Positions 37,857-47,558 of a stretch of DNA of 64,000 nucleotides are shown one piece after another. This stretch comes from Pseudomonas oligotrophica (GTDB taxonomy: Bacteria; Pseudomonadota; Gammaproteobacteria; Pseudomonadales; Pseudomonadaceae). Under the pieces are notes generated by a model, which saw only the letters and a list, made by a program, of their open reading frames with translations, was not told the DNA's origin and ran no database searches. The stretch spans positions 185,262-249,261 of the forward strand of contig NZ_JAKJRU010000007.1 of the NCBI RefSeq assembly GCF_021726475.1, in the 5' to 3' direction. Each line of letters starts with the position of its first letter. Positions within the stretch are counted from its first letter, which is position 1. A program made the position numbers and the translations under genes.

Positions 37857-38558
37857 ATGCCTACGATCGGTGCAGGTCGATTCGGGCTCATCAAGTCAGG
37901 CGTGCTGGCCGCGGTGGCCGCGCTGTCCGCCTTGCCGCTGCAGGCAGCCGAGGAAGACCCGTGGGAGGGCGTGAACCGCGCCATCTTCCGTTTCAACGAC
38001 ACGCTCGACACCTATACCCTCAAGCCGCTCGCCAAGGGCTACCAGAAGGTCACCCCGGATTTCGTCGAGGACCGGGTGAGCAACTTCTTCGGCAACCTCG
38101 GCGATGTCGTGGTAATGACCAACGACCTGCTGCAGGGCAAGCCGCGCGATGCCGGCATCGACGCCAGCCGCATCCTGTTCAACACCACCTTCGGCTTGCT
38201 CGGCTTCTTCGATGTCGCCACGCACATGGGCCTGCAGAAGAACGACGAGGACTTCGGCCAGACGCTCGGCGCCTGGGGGCTGGGCAACGGTCCCTACGTG
38301 GTGCTGCCGTTGCTTGGACCCAGCACGATCCGCGACGCCGCCGGCCGGGTGCCCGATGCGTTCCTGCAGCCCTATCCGTACATGGACCACGTGCCGACCC
38401 GCAACCTGACGCGCGGCGTGGAACTGGTCGACACCCGCGCCGGGCTGCTCTCGGCGGAGAGGATGATCACCGGGGACAAGTACGTCTTCGTCCGCAACGC
38501 CTACCTGCAGAACCGCGAATTCCGCACGCTGGACGGCCAGGTCGAGGACGATTTCTAG
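37857..38558 (+). CDS. mlaA: outer-membrane lipid asymmetry lipoprotein-like protein MlaA (VacJ)
   Basis: A 233-residue MlaA/VacJ protein. The family core is clear: EEDPWEGVNRAIFRFND, DRVSNFFGNLGDVVVM, ILFNTTFGLLGFFDVA, DFGQTLGAWGLGNGPYVVLP and GPSTIRDAAGRV. It removes misplaced phospholipids from the outer leaflet and hands them to MlaC. The N-terminus has a signal peptide ending near ALPLQAAEE. There is no lipobox cysteine, so it may not be lipidated, unlike the E. coli protein. AGGAGAGTTGCG sets the ATG. A TATACT at 37797 is a plausible -10 element. Confidence 0.92.
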   Translation: MPTIGAGRFGLIKSGVLAAVAALSALPLQAAEEDPWEGVNRAIFRFNDTLDTYTLKPLAKGYQKVTPDFVEDRVSNFFGNLGDVVVMTNDLLQGKPRDAGIDASRILFNTTFGLLGFFDVATHMGLQKNDEDFGQTLGAWGLGNGPYVVLPLLGPSTIRDAAGRVPDAFLQPYPYMDHVPTRNLTRGVELVDTRAGLLSAERMITGDKYVFVRNAYLQNREFRTLDGQVEDDF

Positions 38559-38568
38559 TCCTGGCGGG

Positions 38569-38868
38569 TCAGCTCATCGAGATGATGGCCAGGCCGACGT
38601 CGTAGTGGCCGTTGCCGTGCTCGGCGACCCGCACGACCTCGGCCTCGGCGTCCAGCCCTTTGAGCTCGCTGTGACGGGAGGGGATCAGCACCCGCACCCG
38701 TTCGCCCGGCTGCAGCGCTTCGTCGAGCAGTAACTGCATGCCGGTGCTGGACAGGTCCACGCAGGTGGCGCTCAGCTCGCGCTCGCCAATCCGAAGGTAG
38801 GCCGTGGCGTCGATGTGCATGCGGATGAAGTCGCGCTTTTCGCTGTACTGGCGGTCGTTCTGACTCAT
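38569..38868 (-). CDS. PilZ-domain protein
   Basis: A 99-residue single PilZ domain. The c-di-GMP-binding signature is present as EKRDFIRMHIDATAYLR (RxxxR-like with R12 and R16) and DLSSTGMQLLLDE (D/NxSxxG). It should bind c-di-GMP and act on a partner. The gene is convergent with mlaA and divergent from the response-regulator gene on its right. A longer upstream open frame is not homologous. Confidence 0.87.
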   Translation of the reverse strand: MSQNDRQYSEKRDFIRMHIDATAYLRIGERELSATCVDLSSTGMQLLLDEALQPGERVRVLIPSRHSELKGLDAEAEVVRVAEHGNGHYDVGLAIISMS

Positions 38869-39074
38869 TGTTGTTCGTCCTCTGTTCATGGACCCAAGGG
38901 TTCTTATAGCCATCGGTAATCGAAGCCGCAAAGGCTGGCCGGCACGGCGCCCGTGCGGCTTGAAACCCCATTCGTATGGGAGTACCGTCTGCGCCTTGAA
39001 AGCAGCCGTGCCCCTTCCTCGGTACGGACTCAGGCTCAGACCATCATCCTGGCGAATTGTCGCCTGGCAGGACC

Positions 39075-40259
39075 ATGCAGAAACCAAGCGCGACGCTGCT
39101 GATCATTGACGACGACGATGTGGTGCGAGCTAGCCTCGCGGCCTACCTCGAAGACAGCGGTTTCCGGGTTCTGCAGGCCGCCAACGGCCCCGAAGGGATG
39201 GCGCTTTTCGAGTCCGGCCAGCCCGATCTGGTCATCTGCGACCTGCGCATGCCGCAGATGGACGGCCTGGAGCTGATCCGCCAGATCAGCGAGCGCCAGC
39301 TGGACCTGCCGGTGATCGTCGTCTCCGGCGCCGGGGTGATGAGCGATGCGGTCGAAGCGTTGCGCCTGGGCGCCGCCGACTACCTGATCAAGCCCCTCGA
39401 AGACCTCGCCATGCTCGAGCATTCGGTGCGCCGTGCGCTGGATCGCTCGCGCCTGCGCCTGGAGAACCGCCGCTACCGCGAGCAGCTCGAGGCCGCCAAC
39501 CGCGACCTGCAGGCCAGCCTGCACCTGTTGCAGGAAGACCAGGACGCCGGCCGCCAGGTGCAGATGAACATGCTACCGGTGACGCCCTGGAGCGCCGACG
39601 GCTTCGACTTCGCGCACCAGATCATCCCGTCGCTGTACCTGTCCGGTGACTTCGTCGACTACTTCCGCGTGGACGACCGGCGCATCGGCTTCTACCTGGC
39701 CGACGTGTCCGGCCACGGCGCATCCTCCGCGTTCGTCACCGTGCTGCTCAAGTTCATGACCACGCGGCTGCTCTACGAGTCCCGTCGCAGCGGCACCCTG
39801 CGCGAGTTCAAGCCCTCCGAGGTGCTCGATCACATCAACCGCGGGCTGATCAACTGCAAGCTGGGCAAGCACGTGACGATGCTGGGCGGGGTGATCGACA
39901 TCGAGCGCGACATCCTGCACTACGCCATCGGCGGCCACCTGCCGCTGCCGGTGCTCTACGCCGACGGGCAGGCGCGCTACCTGGAAGGCCGCGGGCTGCC
40001 GGTCGGGCTGTTCAACGAGGCGACCTACCAGGACTTCCAGCTGGAGCTGCCCAAGGCCTTCAGCCTGACGCTGCTCTCCGATGGCATTCTGGACCTTTTG
40101 CCGGGCGACACACTCAAAGACAAGGAAGCCGCGCTACCGGAGCTGATCAAGAGCGCCGGTGGAACGCTGGGTGGATTGAGCAGCCTGTTCGGTCTCGCCG
40201 AAGTAGCCGACATGCCTGATGACATTGCCTTGCTGGTGTTGAGCAGGAACCTTTCATGA
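39075..40259 (+). CDS. rssB: response regulator with PP2C/SpoIIE-type phosphatase output (RssB-like)
   Basis: A 394-residue protein with an N-terminal receiver (LLIIDDDDVVR, phospho-acceptor Asp in LVICDLRMPQMDG, the conserved IVVSGAG and YLIKPLED), a coiled-coil linker at about 125-165 and a C-terminal PP2C/SpoIIE domain. Metal-binding acids are kept: SGDFVDYFRV, LADVSGHGASSAF and MPDDIALLV. It is therefore probably an active Ser/Thr phosphatase, unlike the degenerate domain of E. coli RssB. Its stop overlaps the start of a STAS protein gene, the likely substrate. The pair resembles RssB/RssC of pseudomonads, implicated in RpoS turnover. HsbR was considered, but that protein is longer and has an added kinase domain. 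Confidence 0.85.
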   Translation: MQKPSATLLIIDDDDVVRASLAAYLEDSGFRVLQAANGPEGMALFESGQPDLVICDLRMPQMDGLELIRQISERQLDLPVIVVSGAGVMSDAVEALRLGAADYLIKPLEDLAMLEHSVRRALDRSRLRLENRRYREQLEAANRDLQASLHLLQEDQDAGRQVQMNMLPVTPWSADGFDFAHQIIPSLYLSGDFVDYFRVDDRRIGFYLADVSGHGASSAFVTVLLKFMTTRLLYESRRSGTLREFKPSEVLDHINRGLINCKLGKHVTMLGGVIDIERDILHYAIGGHLPLPVLYADGQARYLEGRGLPVGLFNEATYQDFQLELPKAFSLTLLSDGILDLLPGDTLKDKEAALPELIKSAGGTLGGLSSLFGLAEVADMPDDIALLVLSRNLS

Positions 40260-40738
40260 GTACTGGAAAGATCCAGTTCGCCGAGATGGACGGCACCTTC
40301 GTGCTCAAGTTCGTCGGCGAAATCCGCCTGACGCTCTGCTCGGCGCTGGATGCCACGATCGAGAAGATCTTCTCGTCGCTGAACTTCTCGTCCATCGTCA
40401 TCGATCTGACGGAAAGCCGCAGCATCGACAGCACCACCCTCGGCCTGCTGGCCAAGCTGTCGATCCTCTCGCGGCAGAAGGTCGGCATGCTGCCGACGCT
40501 GGTGACCACGCACCCGGACATCACCCGGCTGCTGCATTCGATGGGCTTCGACCAGGTATTCAACATCGTCGACCGGCCGCTGCCCTGTCCGGATTGCCTG
40601 TCCGACCTGCCGAGCCAGGACCAGTCCGAAGAGGTGGTCAAGGCCAAGGTCCTCGAGGCTCACCGCATCCTGATGAGCCTCAACGAATCCAACCGCGAGG
40701 CCTTCCGTGACCTCGTCACCGCGCTGGAACGCTCCTGA
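40256..40738 (+). CDS. rssC: STAS-domain anti-anti-sigma factor (RssC-like)
   Basis: A 160-residue protein with an N-terminal STAS domain (FAEMDGTFVLKFVGEIRL...) and the phosphorylatable serine in ESRSIDSTTLGLLAKL at about residue 58-61. A C-terminal tail of about 60 residues contains PLPCPDCLSDLP and a helical end. It overlaps the phosphatase gene by four bases, so the upstream protein probably controls its phosphorylation. The partner anti-sigma factor is not encoded here. It ends one base before the stop codon of the opposing tal gene. Confidence 0.83.
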   Translation: MSTGKIQFAEMDGTFVLKFVGEIRLTLCSALDATIEKIFSSLNFSSIVIDLTESRSIDSTTLGLLAKLSILSRQKVGMLPTLVTTHPDITRLLHSMGFDQVFNIVDRPLPCPDCLSDLPSQDQSEEVVKAKVLEAHRILMSLNESNREAFRDLVTALERS

Positions 40739-41659
40739 TCAGGCGCCCAGCAGCGCTTCCAGCTTCTCCTGATCCCGCGCGAACTGGCGGATGCCTTCGG
40801 CGAGTTTCTCGGTCGCCATGGCGTCCTCGTTCAACCCCCAGCGGAAGGCGTTTTCATCCAGCGTGATGCGCGGCTCGCCCGAGGCACCGGGCGCGAGACG
40901 GCGCTCCAGCACACCTTCGCCCTCGGCCAGCTGGCCGAGCAGCTCCGGGCTGATGGTCAGGCGATCGCAGCCGGCCAGTGCTTCGATCTGGCCGACGTTG
41001 CGGAAGCTCGCGCCCATCACCACCGTCTGGTAGCCGTGTGCCTTGTAGTAGTCGTAGATGCGCGTGACCGAGCGGACGCCCGGGTCTTCCGCGCCCTGGT
41101 AGTCGCGGCCCTCATGCTTCTTGTACCAGTCGTAGATGCGCCCGACGAAGGGCGAGATGAGGAATACGCCGGCCTCGGCGCAGGCCACCGCCTGGGTGAA
41201 GGAGAACAGCAGGGTCAGGTTGGTCTGGATGCCGGCCTTCTCCAGCTGCTCGGCGGCGCGGATGCCTTCCCAGGTCGAGGCGATCTTGATCAGCACCCGC
41301 TCACGGCCGATGCCGGCCTGCTCGTAGAGGCCGATCAGGCGCTCGGCGCGCTGGATCATCGCCTGGGTGTCGAACGACAGGCGCGCGTCGACCTCGGTGG
41401 AGATGCGCCCGGGGATCAGCTTGAGGATTTCCTGGCCGACCGCGACGGCGAACAGGTCGCAGGCCAGGCCGACATCGCCCTGGGCCTGGGCCCTGGCGGC
41501 GGCGAGATGCTCCGCATAGCGCGGCAGGGCCGCGGCCTTGAGCAGCAGGGAAGGGTTGGTCGTCGCATCGACCGGCTGCAGCCGTGCGATTGCATCGATA
41601 TCGCCGGTGTCGGCCACGACCGTGGTGAACTGCTTCAGTTGTTCCAGCTTGGAAGTCAT
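40739..41659 (-). CDS. tal: transaldolase
   Basis: A 306-residue class I transaldolase of the TalB type: [33 protein letters not shown], the Schiff-base lysine in [16 protein letters not shown] (about residue 130), and [18 protein letters not shown] with [12 protein letters not shown]. It exchanges a dihydroxyacetone unit between sugar phosphates in the pentose phosphate pathway. I chose ATG at 41659; a TTG one codon earlier is possible. Synteny with PA2796. Confidence 0.96.
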   Translation of the reverse strand: MTSKLEQLKQFTTVVADTGDIDAIARLQPVDATTNPSLLLKAAALPRYAEHLAAARAQAQGDVGLACDLFAVAVGQEILKLIPGRISTEVDARLSFDTQAMIQRAERLIGLYEQAGIGRERVLIKIASTWEGIRAAEQLEKAGIQTNLTLLFSFTQAVACAEAGVFLISPFVGRIYDWYKKHEGRDYQGAEDPGVRSVTRIYDYYKAHGYQTVVMGASFRNVGQIEALAGCDRLTISPELLGQLAEGEGVLERRLAPGASGEPRITLDENAFRWGLNEDAMATEKLAEGIRQFARDQEKLEALLGA

Positions 41660-41782
41660 CAATGGGAGCTCCGTCCTGTGATTGGCAATGACCTTACCTG
41701 AGCGATTCGTCCGTCAGCAACGGGCTGGGCTCATGCGGCGGGCATTTGAGCCCGCCGCGGGCGCGGCGTTCCCCGCGCAGGC

Positions 41783-42778
41783 TCAATGCCCTTCGAGCAG
41801 CCCGATGGCCTGGTCGAGCAGTGCCAGCGGCTGGGCGGCCTTGTGGATGTCCACCGACAGCAGCTGGCGGAAGCGCCGCGCCCCGGGAAAGCCCTGGCCC
41901 AGGCCGAGCACGTGGCGGGTGACATGGTGCATGGCGCCACCTTCGGCGATGTGCCGCTCGATGTAGGGCCGCATGTTGCGCAGCGCCTGCGCACGGCTGA
42001 TCGGCGTGGCGTCGCTGGCGAACAACTGCTGGTCGACCTGCGCCAGCAGGTAGGGGTTGTGGTAGGCCTCGCGGCCGAGCATGACGCCATCGAAGGTGCG
42101 CAGGTGCTCGCGGCATTCGTCGAGCGTCTTGATGCCGCCGTTGAGGATGATCTCCAGGTCCGGGAAGTCCCGCTTCAGCTGCGCCGCGATGTCGTAGCGC
42201 AGTGGCGGCACCTCGCGGTTCTGCTTGGGCGACAGCCCCTCGAGGATGGCGATGCGCGCATGCACGGTGAAACTGCGGCAACCGGCCTCGCGCACCTGGC
42301 CGACGAAGTCGCACAGCTCGGCATAGCTGTCGCGGCCGTTGATGCCGATGCGGTGCTTGACCGTGACCTCGACGCCGACCGCGTCGCGCATCGCCTTGAC
42401 GCACTCGGCGACCAGCTGCGGATGGCCCATCAGGCAGGCGCCGATCATGTTGTTCTGCACCCGGTCGCTGGGGCAGCCGACGTTGAGGTTGATCTCGTCA
42501 TAGCCGGCCGCCTCGCCCAGCCGGGCACAGGCCGCCAGCTCCGCCGGCACGCTGCCGCCGAGCTGCAGCGCCAGCGGATGCTCGCATTCGTCGTGGCGCA
42601 GGAAGCGCGCCGCCTCGCCATGCAGCAGCGCGCCGGTGGTGACCATCTCGGTGTACAGCAGCGTGTGGCGCGACAGCTGGCGCAGGAAGTACCGGCAATG
42701 GCGGTCCGTCCAATCCATCATCGGCGCGACGGAAAAGCGGCGGGACACTGTGGTTGCTGGCTTCGAGGGGAGATTCAC
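41783..42778 (-). CDS. dusA: tRNA-dihydrouridine(20/20a) synthase
   Basis: A 331-residue FMN TIM-barrel enzyme of the Dus family. The start region FSVAPMMDWTDRHCRYFLR, the catalytic Cys in NLNVGCPSDRVQNNMIGACL, VKHRIGIN, VHARIAILEGLSPKQNR and ILNGGIKT are diagnostic for DusA. It reduces U20/U20a of tRNA. It begins with GTG at 42778. A rich 230-base intergenic region separates it from oadB on its right. Confidence 0.95.
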   Translation of the reverse strand: MNLPSKPATTVSRRFSVAPMMDWTDRHCRYFLRQLSRHTLLYTEMVTTGALLHGEAARFLRHDECEHPLALQLGGSVPAELAACARLGEAAGYDEINLNVGCPSDRVQNNMIGACLMGHPQLVAECVKAMRDAVGVEVTVKHRIGINGRDSYAELCDFVGQVREAGCRSFTVHARIAILEGLSPKQNREVPPLRYDIAAQLKRDFPDLEIILNGGIKTLDECREHLRTFDGVMLGREAYHNPYLLAQVDQQLFASDATPISRAQALRNMRPYIERHIAEGGAMHHVTRHVLGLGQGFPGARRFRQLLSVDIHKAAQPLALLDQAIGLLEGH

Positions 42779-42958
42779 TGGTACATCCTATGCGCGTCGG
42801 CCACGTGTGTTCGGCGGTACAGGGCGATATCAACGTGCCGCGGTACGACGCAGCTGCGCCGTCCTGATCGGTACCACCGGATGGGGCGCCATTATGACGC
42901 GCAGACGCGTGGATGGCGCTATGAGTTGCGCCGCCTGGGCAAAGGGGGGCGGGAAGGT

Positions 42959-42990
42959 GCCGAGCCCGGCAGCGATGCCGCGGGCTCGGC
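42959..42990 (-). terminator. hairpin downstream of oadB
   Basis: GCCGAGCCCGGCA and TGCCGCGGGCTCGGC form a long GC-rich stem with one bulge and a GCGA loop, 19 bases past the oadB stop on the minus strand. No clear U-run follows, so termination is likely but not certain. Confidence 0.5.
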
Positions 42991-43008
42991 AGGGGGCGGC
43001 CGCTTGCC

Positions 43009-44145
43009 TCAGCCGGCCATGTTGAGCAGGATACCCGCGGCCACCGCTGAGCCGATCACCCCGGCCACGTTCGGCCCCATGGCATGCATCAGCAGGAAGT
43101 TCTGCGGGTTGGCTTCCAGGCCCACCTTGTTGGCGACCCGCGCGGCCATCGGCACCGCGGAGACACCGGCGGCGCCGATCAGCGGGTTGATCGGCGTCTT
43201 GCTGAAGCGGTTCATCAGCTTGGCCATGATCACCCCGGCCGCGGTGCCGCCGGCGAAGGCGACCATGCCCAGCAGCATGATCCCGAGGGTCTTCATCTGC
43301 AGGAAGGCGTCGGCCGAGAGCTTGGCGCCAACCGCCAGGCCCAGGGCGATGGTGACGATGTTGATCAGCGCATTGCGCGCGGTATCGGCCAGGCGATCCA
43401 CCACCCCGCACTCACGCAGCAGGTTGCCGAAGGCGAACATCCCCACCAGCGGCGCGGCATCGGGCAGCAGCAGGCCGATCAGCACCAGCAGCATCAGCGG
43501 GAAGACGATCTTCTCGCTCTGGCTGACATGGCGCAGCTGGGTCATGACGATGGCGCGTTCCTGCTTGCTGGTCAGCGCGCGCATGATCGGTGGCTGGATC
43601 AGCGGCACCAGCGCCATGTAGGAGTAGGCGGCCACGGCGATCGGCCCGAGCAGGTCCGGCGCCAGCTTGGCGGTGACGAAGATCGAGGTCGGCCCGTCGG
43701 CGCCGCCGATGATGGCGATCGAGGCGGCTTCCTTGAGGGTGAACTGCAGGCCGTCCAGGCCGAGCGAGCTCAGCGCCAGGGCGCCGAGCAGCGTGCCGAA
43801 GATGCCGAACTGCGCCGCGGCGCCGAGCAGCAGGGTCTTGGGGTTGGCGAGCATCGGCCCGAAATCGGTCATCGCCCCGACGCCCATGAAGATCAGCAGC
43901 GGGAACACCCCGGTGGGCAGGCCCACCTCGTAGATCAGGTGCAGGATGCCGGCGCCTTCGGCCATGTTGGCCACCGGAATGTTGGCCAGCAGGCCGCCGA
44001 AGCCGATGGGAATCAGCAACAGTGGCTCGAAGCCCTTGCGGATCGCCAGGTAGATCAGCCCGAAGCACACCAGCATCATGAAGATCTGCCCGGGCGCCGC
44101 GTGGTACAGCCCGGTGCTGAACCAGAGTTTGCTCAACGTTTCCAT
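43009..44145 (-). CDS. oadB: sodium-pumping oxaloacetate decarboxylase subunit beta
   Basis: A 378-residue membrane protein of the OadB/GcdB/MmdB type with about nine to eleven helices: the [17 protein letters not shown] region, the sodium-site segment [20 protein letters not shown] with the essential Asp, [13 protein letters not shown], and the C-terminal [19 protein letters not shown]. It couples decarboxylation of carboxybiotin to Na+ export. It is the last gene of oadGAB. Confidence 0.95.
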   Translation of the reverse strand: METLSKLWFSTGLYHAAPGQIFMMLVCFGLIYLAIRKGFEPLLLIPIGFGGLLANIPVANMAEGAGILHLIYEVGLPTGVFPLLIFMGVGAMTDFGPMLANPKTLLLGAAAQFGIFGTLLGALALSSLGLDGLQFTLKEAASIAIIGGADGPTSIFVTAKLAPDLLGPIAVAAYSYMALVPLIQPPIMRALTSKQERAIVMTQLRHVSQSEKIVFPLMLLVLIGLLLPDAAPLVGMFAFGNLLRECGVVDRLADTARNALINIVTIALGLAVGAKLSADAFLQMKTLGIMLLGMVAFAGGTAAGVIMAKLMNRFSKTPINPLIGAAGVSAVPMAARVANKVGLEANPQNFLLMHAMGPNVAGVIGSAVAAGILLNMAG

Positions 44146-44154
44146 GTCCGCTCC

Positions 44155-45927
44155 TTAGCCGATGGTCAGCAGGGTGTCGCCTACCGCCACCGCGTCGCCG
44201 ACCTTGACGTTGACGCTGGCAATGGTGCCGGCCTTGAATGCGCGGATCTCGGTTTCCATCTTCATCGCCTCGAGGATCAGCACCAGGTCGCCTTCCTGCA
44301 CCTGCTGGCCCGGCTGGGCGAGCACCTTGAAGATGTTGCCGGCCAGCGGCGCGGCCTGCGGCTCGCCGCTGCAGGGCGCGGCGTTCGAAGCGGCCGCCGA
44401 AGCCTGAGCGCCGACAGGCTTGATGCCCTCGATGTCGCCGCCGTCGTTGACCTGCACCACGAAGGACTTGCCGTTCACCTCGACGGTGTACACCTCCGGC
44501 TTGCCGGCCTCGCGCATGGGCGCCTCGTTGCCGGTCGGCACGGGCTCGAAGGCCGCGGGGTTGCCGCGGTTCTCCAGGAACTTCAGGCCGATCTGCGGGA
44601 ACAGCGCATAGGTGAGCACGTCGTCGATCTCGTCGGCGGCCAGGCTGAAGCCTTTCTCCTTCGCCAGCGCGCGCAGCTCGGCGGTGAGCTTGTCCATCTC
44701 CGGCTCGAGCAGGTCGGCCGGGCGGCAGGTGATCGCGGCCTTGCCATCGAGCACCCGGGCCTGCAGCTCGGCGTTGAACGGAGCGGGGGCCGCGCCGTAC
44801 TCGCCCTTGAGCACGCCGGCGGTTTCCTTGGTGATGGACTTGTAGCGCTCGCCGGTGAGCACGTTGATCACCGCCTGGGTGCCGACGATCTGCGAGGTCG
44901 GTGTCACCAGCGGGATGAAGCCGAGGTCTTCGCGCACCCGCGGGATTTCCGCGAGCACCTCGTCGAAGCGGTCCTGCGCGCCCTGTTCCTTGAGCTGGCT
45001 TTCCATGTTGGTGAGCATGCCGCCGGGCACCTGGGCGACCAGGATGCGCGAGTCGACGCCCTTGAGGTTGCCCTCGAACTTCGCGTACTTCTTGCGCACC
45101 TCACGGAAGTAGGCGGCGATCTCCTCGAGCAGCTCGAGGTCGAGCCCGGTGTCGCGCTCGGTGCCCTGGAAGATGGCGACCACCGACTCGCTCGGCGAGT
45201 GGCCGTAGGTCATCGACAGCGAGGAAATCGCCGTGTCGACGTTGTCGATGCCGGCTTCCACCGCCTTGAGGATCGCCGCGGTGGACAGGCCCGCGGTGGC
45301 ATGGCACTGCATGTGGATCGGGATCGCCAGGCTGGCCTTCAGCCGCGACACCAGCTCGAAGGCGGTGTACGGGTTGAGGATGCCGGCCATGTCCTTGATC
45401 GCCACCGAGTCGGCGCCCATGTCCTCGATTTGCTTGGCCAGGTCGACCCACATCTGCAGCGTATGCACCGGGCTGGTGGTGTAGGAAATCGTGCCCTGGG
45501 CGTGCTTGCCGACGGCCTTCACCGCTTTCAGCGCGGTCTCCAGGTTGCGCGGGTCATTCATCGCGTCGAACACGCGGAACACGTCGACGCCGTTGATGGC
45601 GGCGCGCTCGACGAACTTCTCCACCACATCGTCGGCGTAGTGCCGGTAGCCCAGCAGGTTCTGGCCGCGCAGCAGCATCTGCTGGCGGGTGTTGGGCATG
45701 GCCTTCTTCAGTGCGCGGATGCGCTCCCAGGGGTCTTCGCCCAGGTAGCGGATGCAGGCGTCGAAGGTCGCGCCGCCCCAGGATTCGACGGACCAGAAGC
45801 CGACCTGATCGAGCTTGGGCGCGATCGGCAGCATGTCATCGAGGCGCAGGCGGGTGGCGAGGATGGACTGGTGCGCGTCACGCAGCACCACGTCGGTGAG
45901 GCCCAGGGGCTTGTTGGCTGGCGTCAT
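44155..45927 (-). CDS. oadA: oxaloacetate decarboxylase subunit alpha
   Basis: A 590-residue biotin enzyme: carboxyltransferase domain ([53 protein letters not shown] metal-binding His pair), conserved PYC_OADA middle domain, and a biotinyl domain at the C-terminus with the target Lys in [13 protein letters not shown]. An alanine- and proline-containing linker (about residues 485-510) joins them. It transfers CO2 from oxaloacetate to biotin, producing pyruvate. ATG at 45927 is set by AAGGAATCG. It lies nine bases before oadB. Confidence 0.95.
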   Translation of the reverse strand: MTPANKPLGLTDVVLRDAHQSILATRLRLDDMLPIAPKLDQVGFWSVESWGGATFDACIRYLGEDPWERIRALKKAMPNTRQQMLLRGQNLLGYRHYADDVVEKFVERAAINGVDVFRVFDAMNDPRNLETALKAVKAVGKHAQGTISYTTSPVHTLQMWVDLAKQIEDMGADSVAIKDMAGILNPYTAFELVSRLKASLAIPIHMQCHATAGLSTAAILKAVEAGIDNVDTAISSLSMTYGHSPSESVVAIFQGTERDTGLDLELLEEIAAYFREVRKKYAKFEGNLKGVDSRILVAQVPGGMLTNMESQLKEQGAQDRFDEVLAEIPRVREDLGFIPLVTPTSQIVGTQAVINVLTGERYKSITKETAGVLKGEYGAAPAPFNAELQARVLDGKAAITCRPADLLEPEMDKLTAELRALAKEKGFSLAADEIDDVLTYALFPQIGLKFLENRGNPAAFEPVPTGNEAPMREAGKPEVYTVEVNGKSFVVQVNDGGDIEGIKPVGAQASAAASNAAPCSGEPQAAPLAGNIFKVLAQPGQQVQEGDLVLILEAMKMETEIRAFKAGTIASVNVKVGDAVAVGDTLLTIG

Positions 45928-45941
45928 GGGAGCGATTCCTT

Positions 45942-46178
45942 TCACGAACGGCGCGCGCGGTGGCGCTGGATGGCGAGCGAGATGGCTGCGAGGGTGTCGG
46001 CGTCCACCGATTCGGTGCTGGTCGTGCCAGCCGCTGGCTGCGGTAGCGGCGCGAAGCGGGTGACGATCGCCGACATCAGCTGCACGCTGAAGATCAGCAG
46101 GATCAGGAAGGCGAACACGAAACCCATGCCGAACAGCATGAGTTCCACACCTGCGAATAGAAGCTCAGTCGAAGTCAT
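45942..46178 (-). CDS. oadG: oxaloacetate decarboxylase subunit gamma
   Basis: A 78-residue small membrane protein, [20 protein letters not shown], with one membrane helix at about residues 8-32 and a hydrophilic tail rich in Thr, Ser and Pro. The size and FxxGxELMxxGMGxVFxFL pattern fit OadG, which anchors alpha to beta. It starts the oadGAB operon. CAGGAGCGCC lies upstream. The open frame runs 22 codons further upstream without homology. Confidence 0.85.
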   Translation of the reverse strand: MTSTELLFAGVELMLFGMGFVFAFLILLIFSVQLMSAIVTRFAPLPQPAAGTTSTESVDADTLAAISLAIQRHRARRS

Positions 46179-46506
46179 ACGCCGTGGCGCTCCTGGGGTT
46201 GTTATTTTTGGCTGGCGCGAGCTTACCAGATGCTTTGCCGCCAACCGCGATCGATGTTCCGTTGCACGATTGCCGGCTGCGGGCCCGCGCGGAGCCTGGC
46301 CTGTGCCGATGGCACGGCGCAGGATGGCGAGGCTTCGGCCCGGTGTCGATGTGGCCCTGCGCCACGGCTCACGAGTGTCGTGGCAGGCGGAATGGCACCG
46401 GCGCCTGGCTGCTGACCATTTCCTGTTTGCACTGGGCGCACCTGGGCTCTACAAACTAAGGGGGCTGCCAGCCACCGTCGGCAGTGCCATTGCCAATGAG
46501 GATTCG
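46179..46506. other. divergent intergenic region oadG/ltaE
   Basis: About 330 bases with no gene. It holds the oad promoter (minus strand, not located) and a candidate ltaE promoter at 46427-46455. Confidence 0.5.
46427..46455 (+). promoter_or_regulatory. candidate sigma-70 promoter of ltaE
   Basis: TTGCAC and TACAAA separated by 17 bases, ending about 50 bases before the ltaE ATG. Confidence 0.4.
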
Positions 46507-47547
46507 ATGAGCGATCAGCAATTTGCCAGCGACAACTATTCCGGCATCTGTCCCGAAGCCTGGGACGCCATGGCCCGGGCGAACCAGGGCCATGAACGGG
46601 CCTACGGTGACGACCAGTGGACTACGCGTGCGGCCGATCACTTCCGCGAGCTGTTCGCCACCGACTGCGAGGTGTTCTTTGCCTTCAACGGTACGGCGGC
46701 CAACTCCCTGGCGCTGTCGTCCCTGTGCCAGAGCTACCACAGCGTGATCTGCAGCGACATCGCCCACATCGAGACCGACGAATGCGGTGCGCCGGAGTTC
46801 TTTTCCAACGGCTCCAAGCTGCTGCTCGCCCGGACCGAGCAGGGCAAGCTGACGCCCGCGGCGATCCGCGAGGTCGCCCTGAAGCGCAAGGACATCCATT
46901 ACCCCAAGCCGCGCGTGGTCAGCCTGACCCAGGCCACCGAGGTCGGCACCGTCTACCAGCCGGACGAACTGCGCGCCATCAGCGATACCTGCCGCGACCT
47001 CGGCCTGCACCTGCACATGGATGGCGCCCGCTTCGCCAACGCCTGCGCGCACCTGGGCATCTCGCCGGCGGAGCTGAGCTGGAAAACCGGCGTCGACGTG
47101 CTCTGTTTCGGTGGTACCAAGAATGGCATGGCGGTCGGCGAGGCCATCCTGTTCTTCAACCGCCAGCTCGCCACCGACTTCGAGTACCGCTGCAAGCAGT
47201 CCGGCCAGCTCGCCTCGAAGATGCGCTTTCTCTCCGCGCCCTGGGTCGGGCTGCTGGAAAGCGGCGCCTGGTTGAAATACGCCGCCCACGCCAACCACTG
47301 CGCAAGCCTGCTCGCCGAGCTGATCCAGGATGTGCCCGGCGTCGAGCTGATGTTTCCGGTGCAGGCCAATGGCGTCTTCGTCAGCCTGCCGCCGCCGGCG
47401 CTCGAGGCGCTGAAGAGCCGCGGCTGGGTGTTCTATACCTTCATCGGCGTCGGCGGCGCACGCTTCATGTGCTCGTGGGATACCCGCGAGGCACGTGTGC
47501 GCCAGCTGGCCGCTGACATCCGCGCGGCGGTCAGCGCCGCCAGCTAG
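46507..47547 (+). CDS. ltaE: low-specificity L-threonine aldolase
   Basis: A 346-residue PLP enzyme of the beta-eliminating lyase/threonine aldolase family: FASDNYSGICPEAWDAM, FFAFNGTAANSLAL, HLHMDGARFANACAHLG (PLP-binding Asp) and the Schiff-base Lys in VLCFGGTKNGMAVGEA (about residue 204). It cleaves threonine or allo-threonine to glycine and acetaldehyde. The true start is ATG 46507. The much longer frame that continues upstream crosses oadGAB antisense and is not real. Confidence 0.93.
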   Translation: MSDQQFASDNYSGICPEAWDAMARANQGHERAYGDDQWTTRAADHFRELFATDCEVFFAFNGTAANSLALSSLCQSYHSVICSDIAHIETDECGAPEFFSNGSKLLLARTEQGKLTPAAIREVALKRKDIHYPKPRVVSLTQATEVGTVYQPDELRAISDTCRDLGLHLHMDGARFANACAHLGISPAELSWKTGVDVLCFGGTKNGMAVGEAILFFNRQLATDFEYRCKQSGQLASKMRFLSAPWVGLLESGAWLKYAAHANHCASLLAELIQDVPGVELMFPVQANGVFVSLPPPALEALKSRGWVFYTFIGVGGARFMCSWDTREARVRQLAADIRAAVSAAS

Positions 47548-47558
47548 TCGGCGCCGGG

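Noticed and set aside
39075..40738. Naming the pair HsbR/HsbA
   Set aside because: HsbR has an additional C-terminal kinase domain and is longer; the neighbourhood matches PA2798/PA2797, so RssB/RssC is the better fit.
43084..47547. A 1487-codon open frame on the plus strand across oadGAB into ltaE
   Set aside because: Only the part from 46507 has homology (threonine aldolase). The rest is antisense to oadB, oadA and oadG and exists because GC-rich codon bias keeps that frame open.
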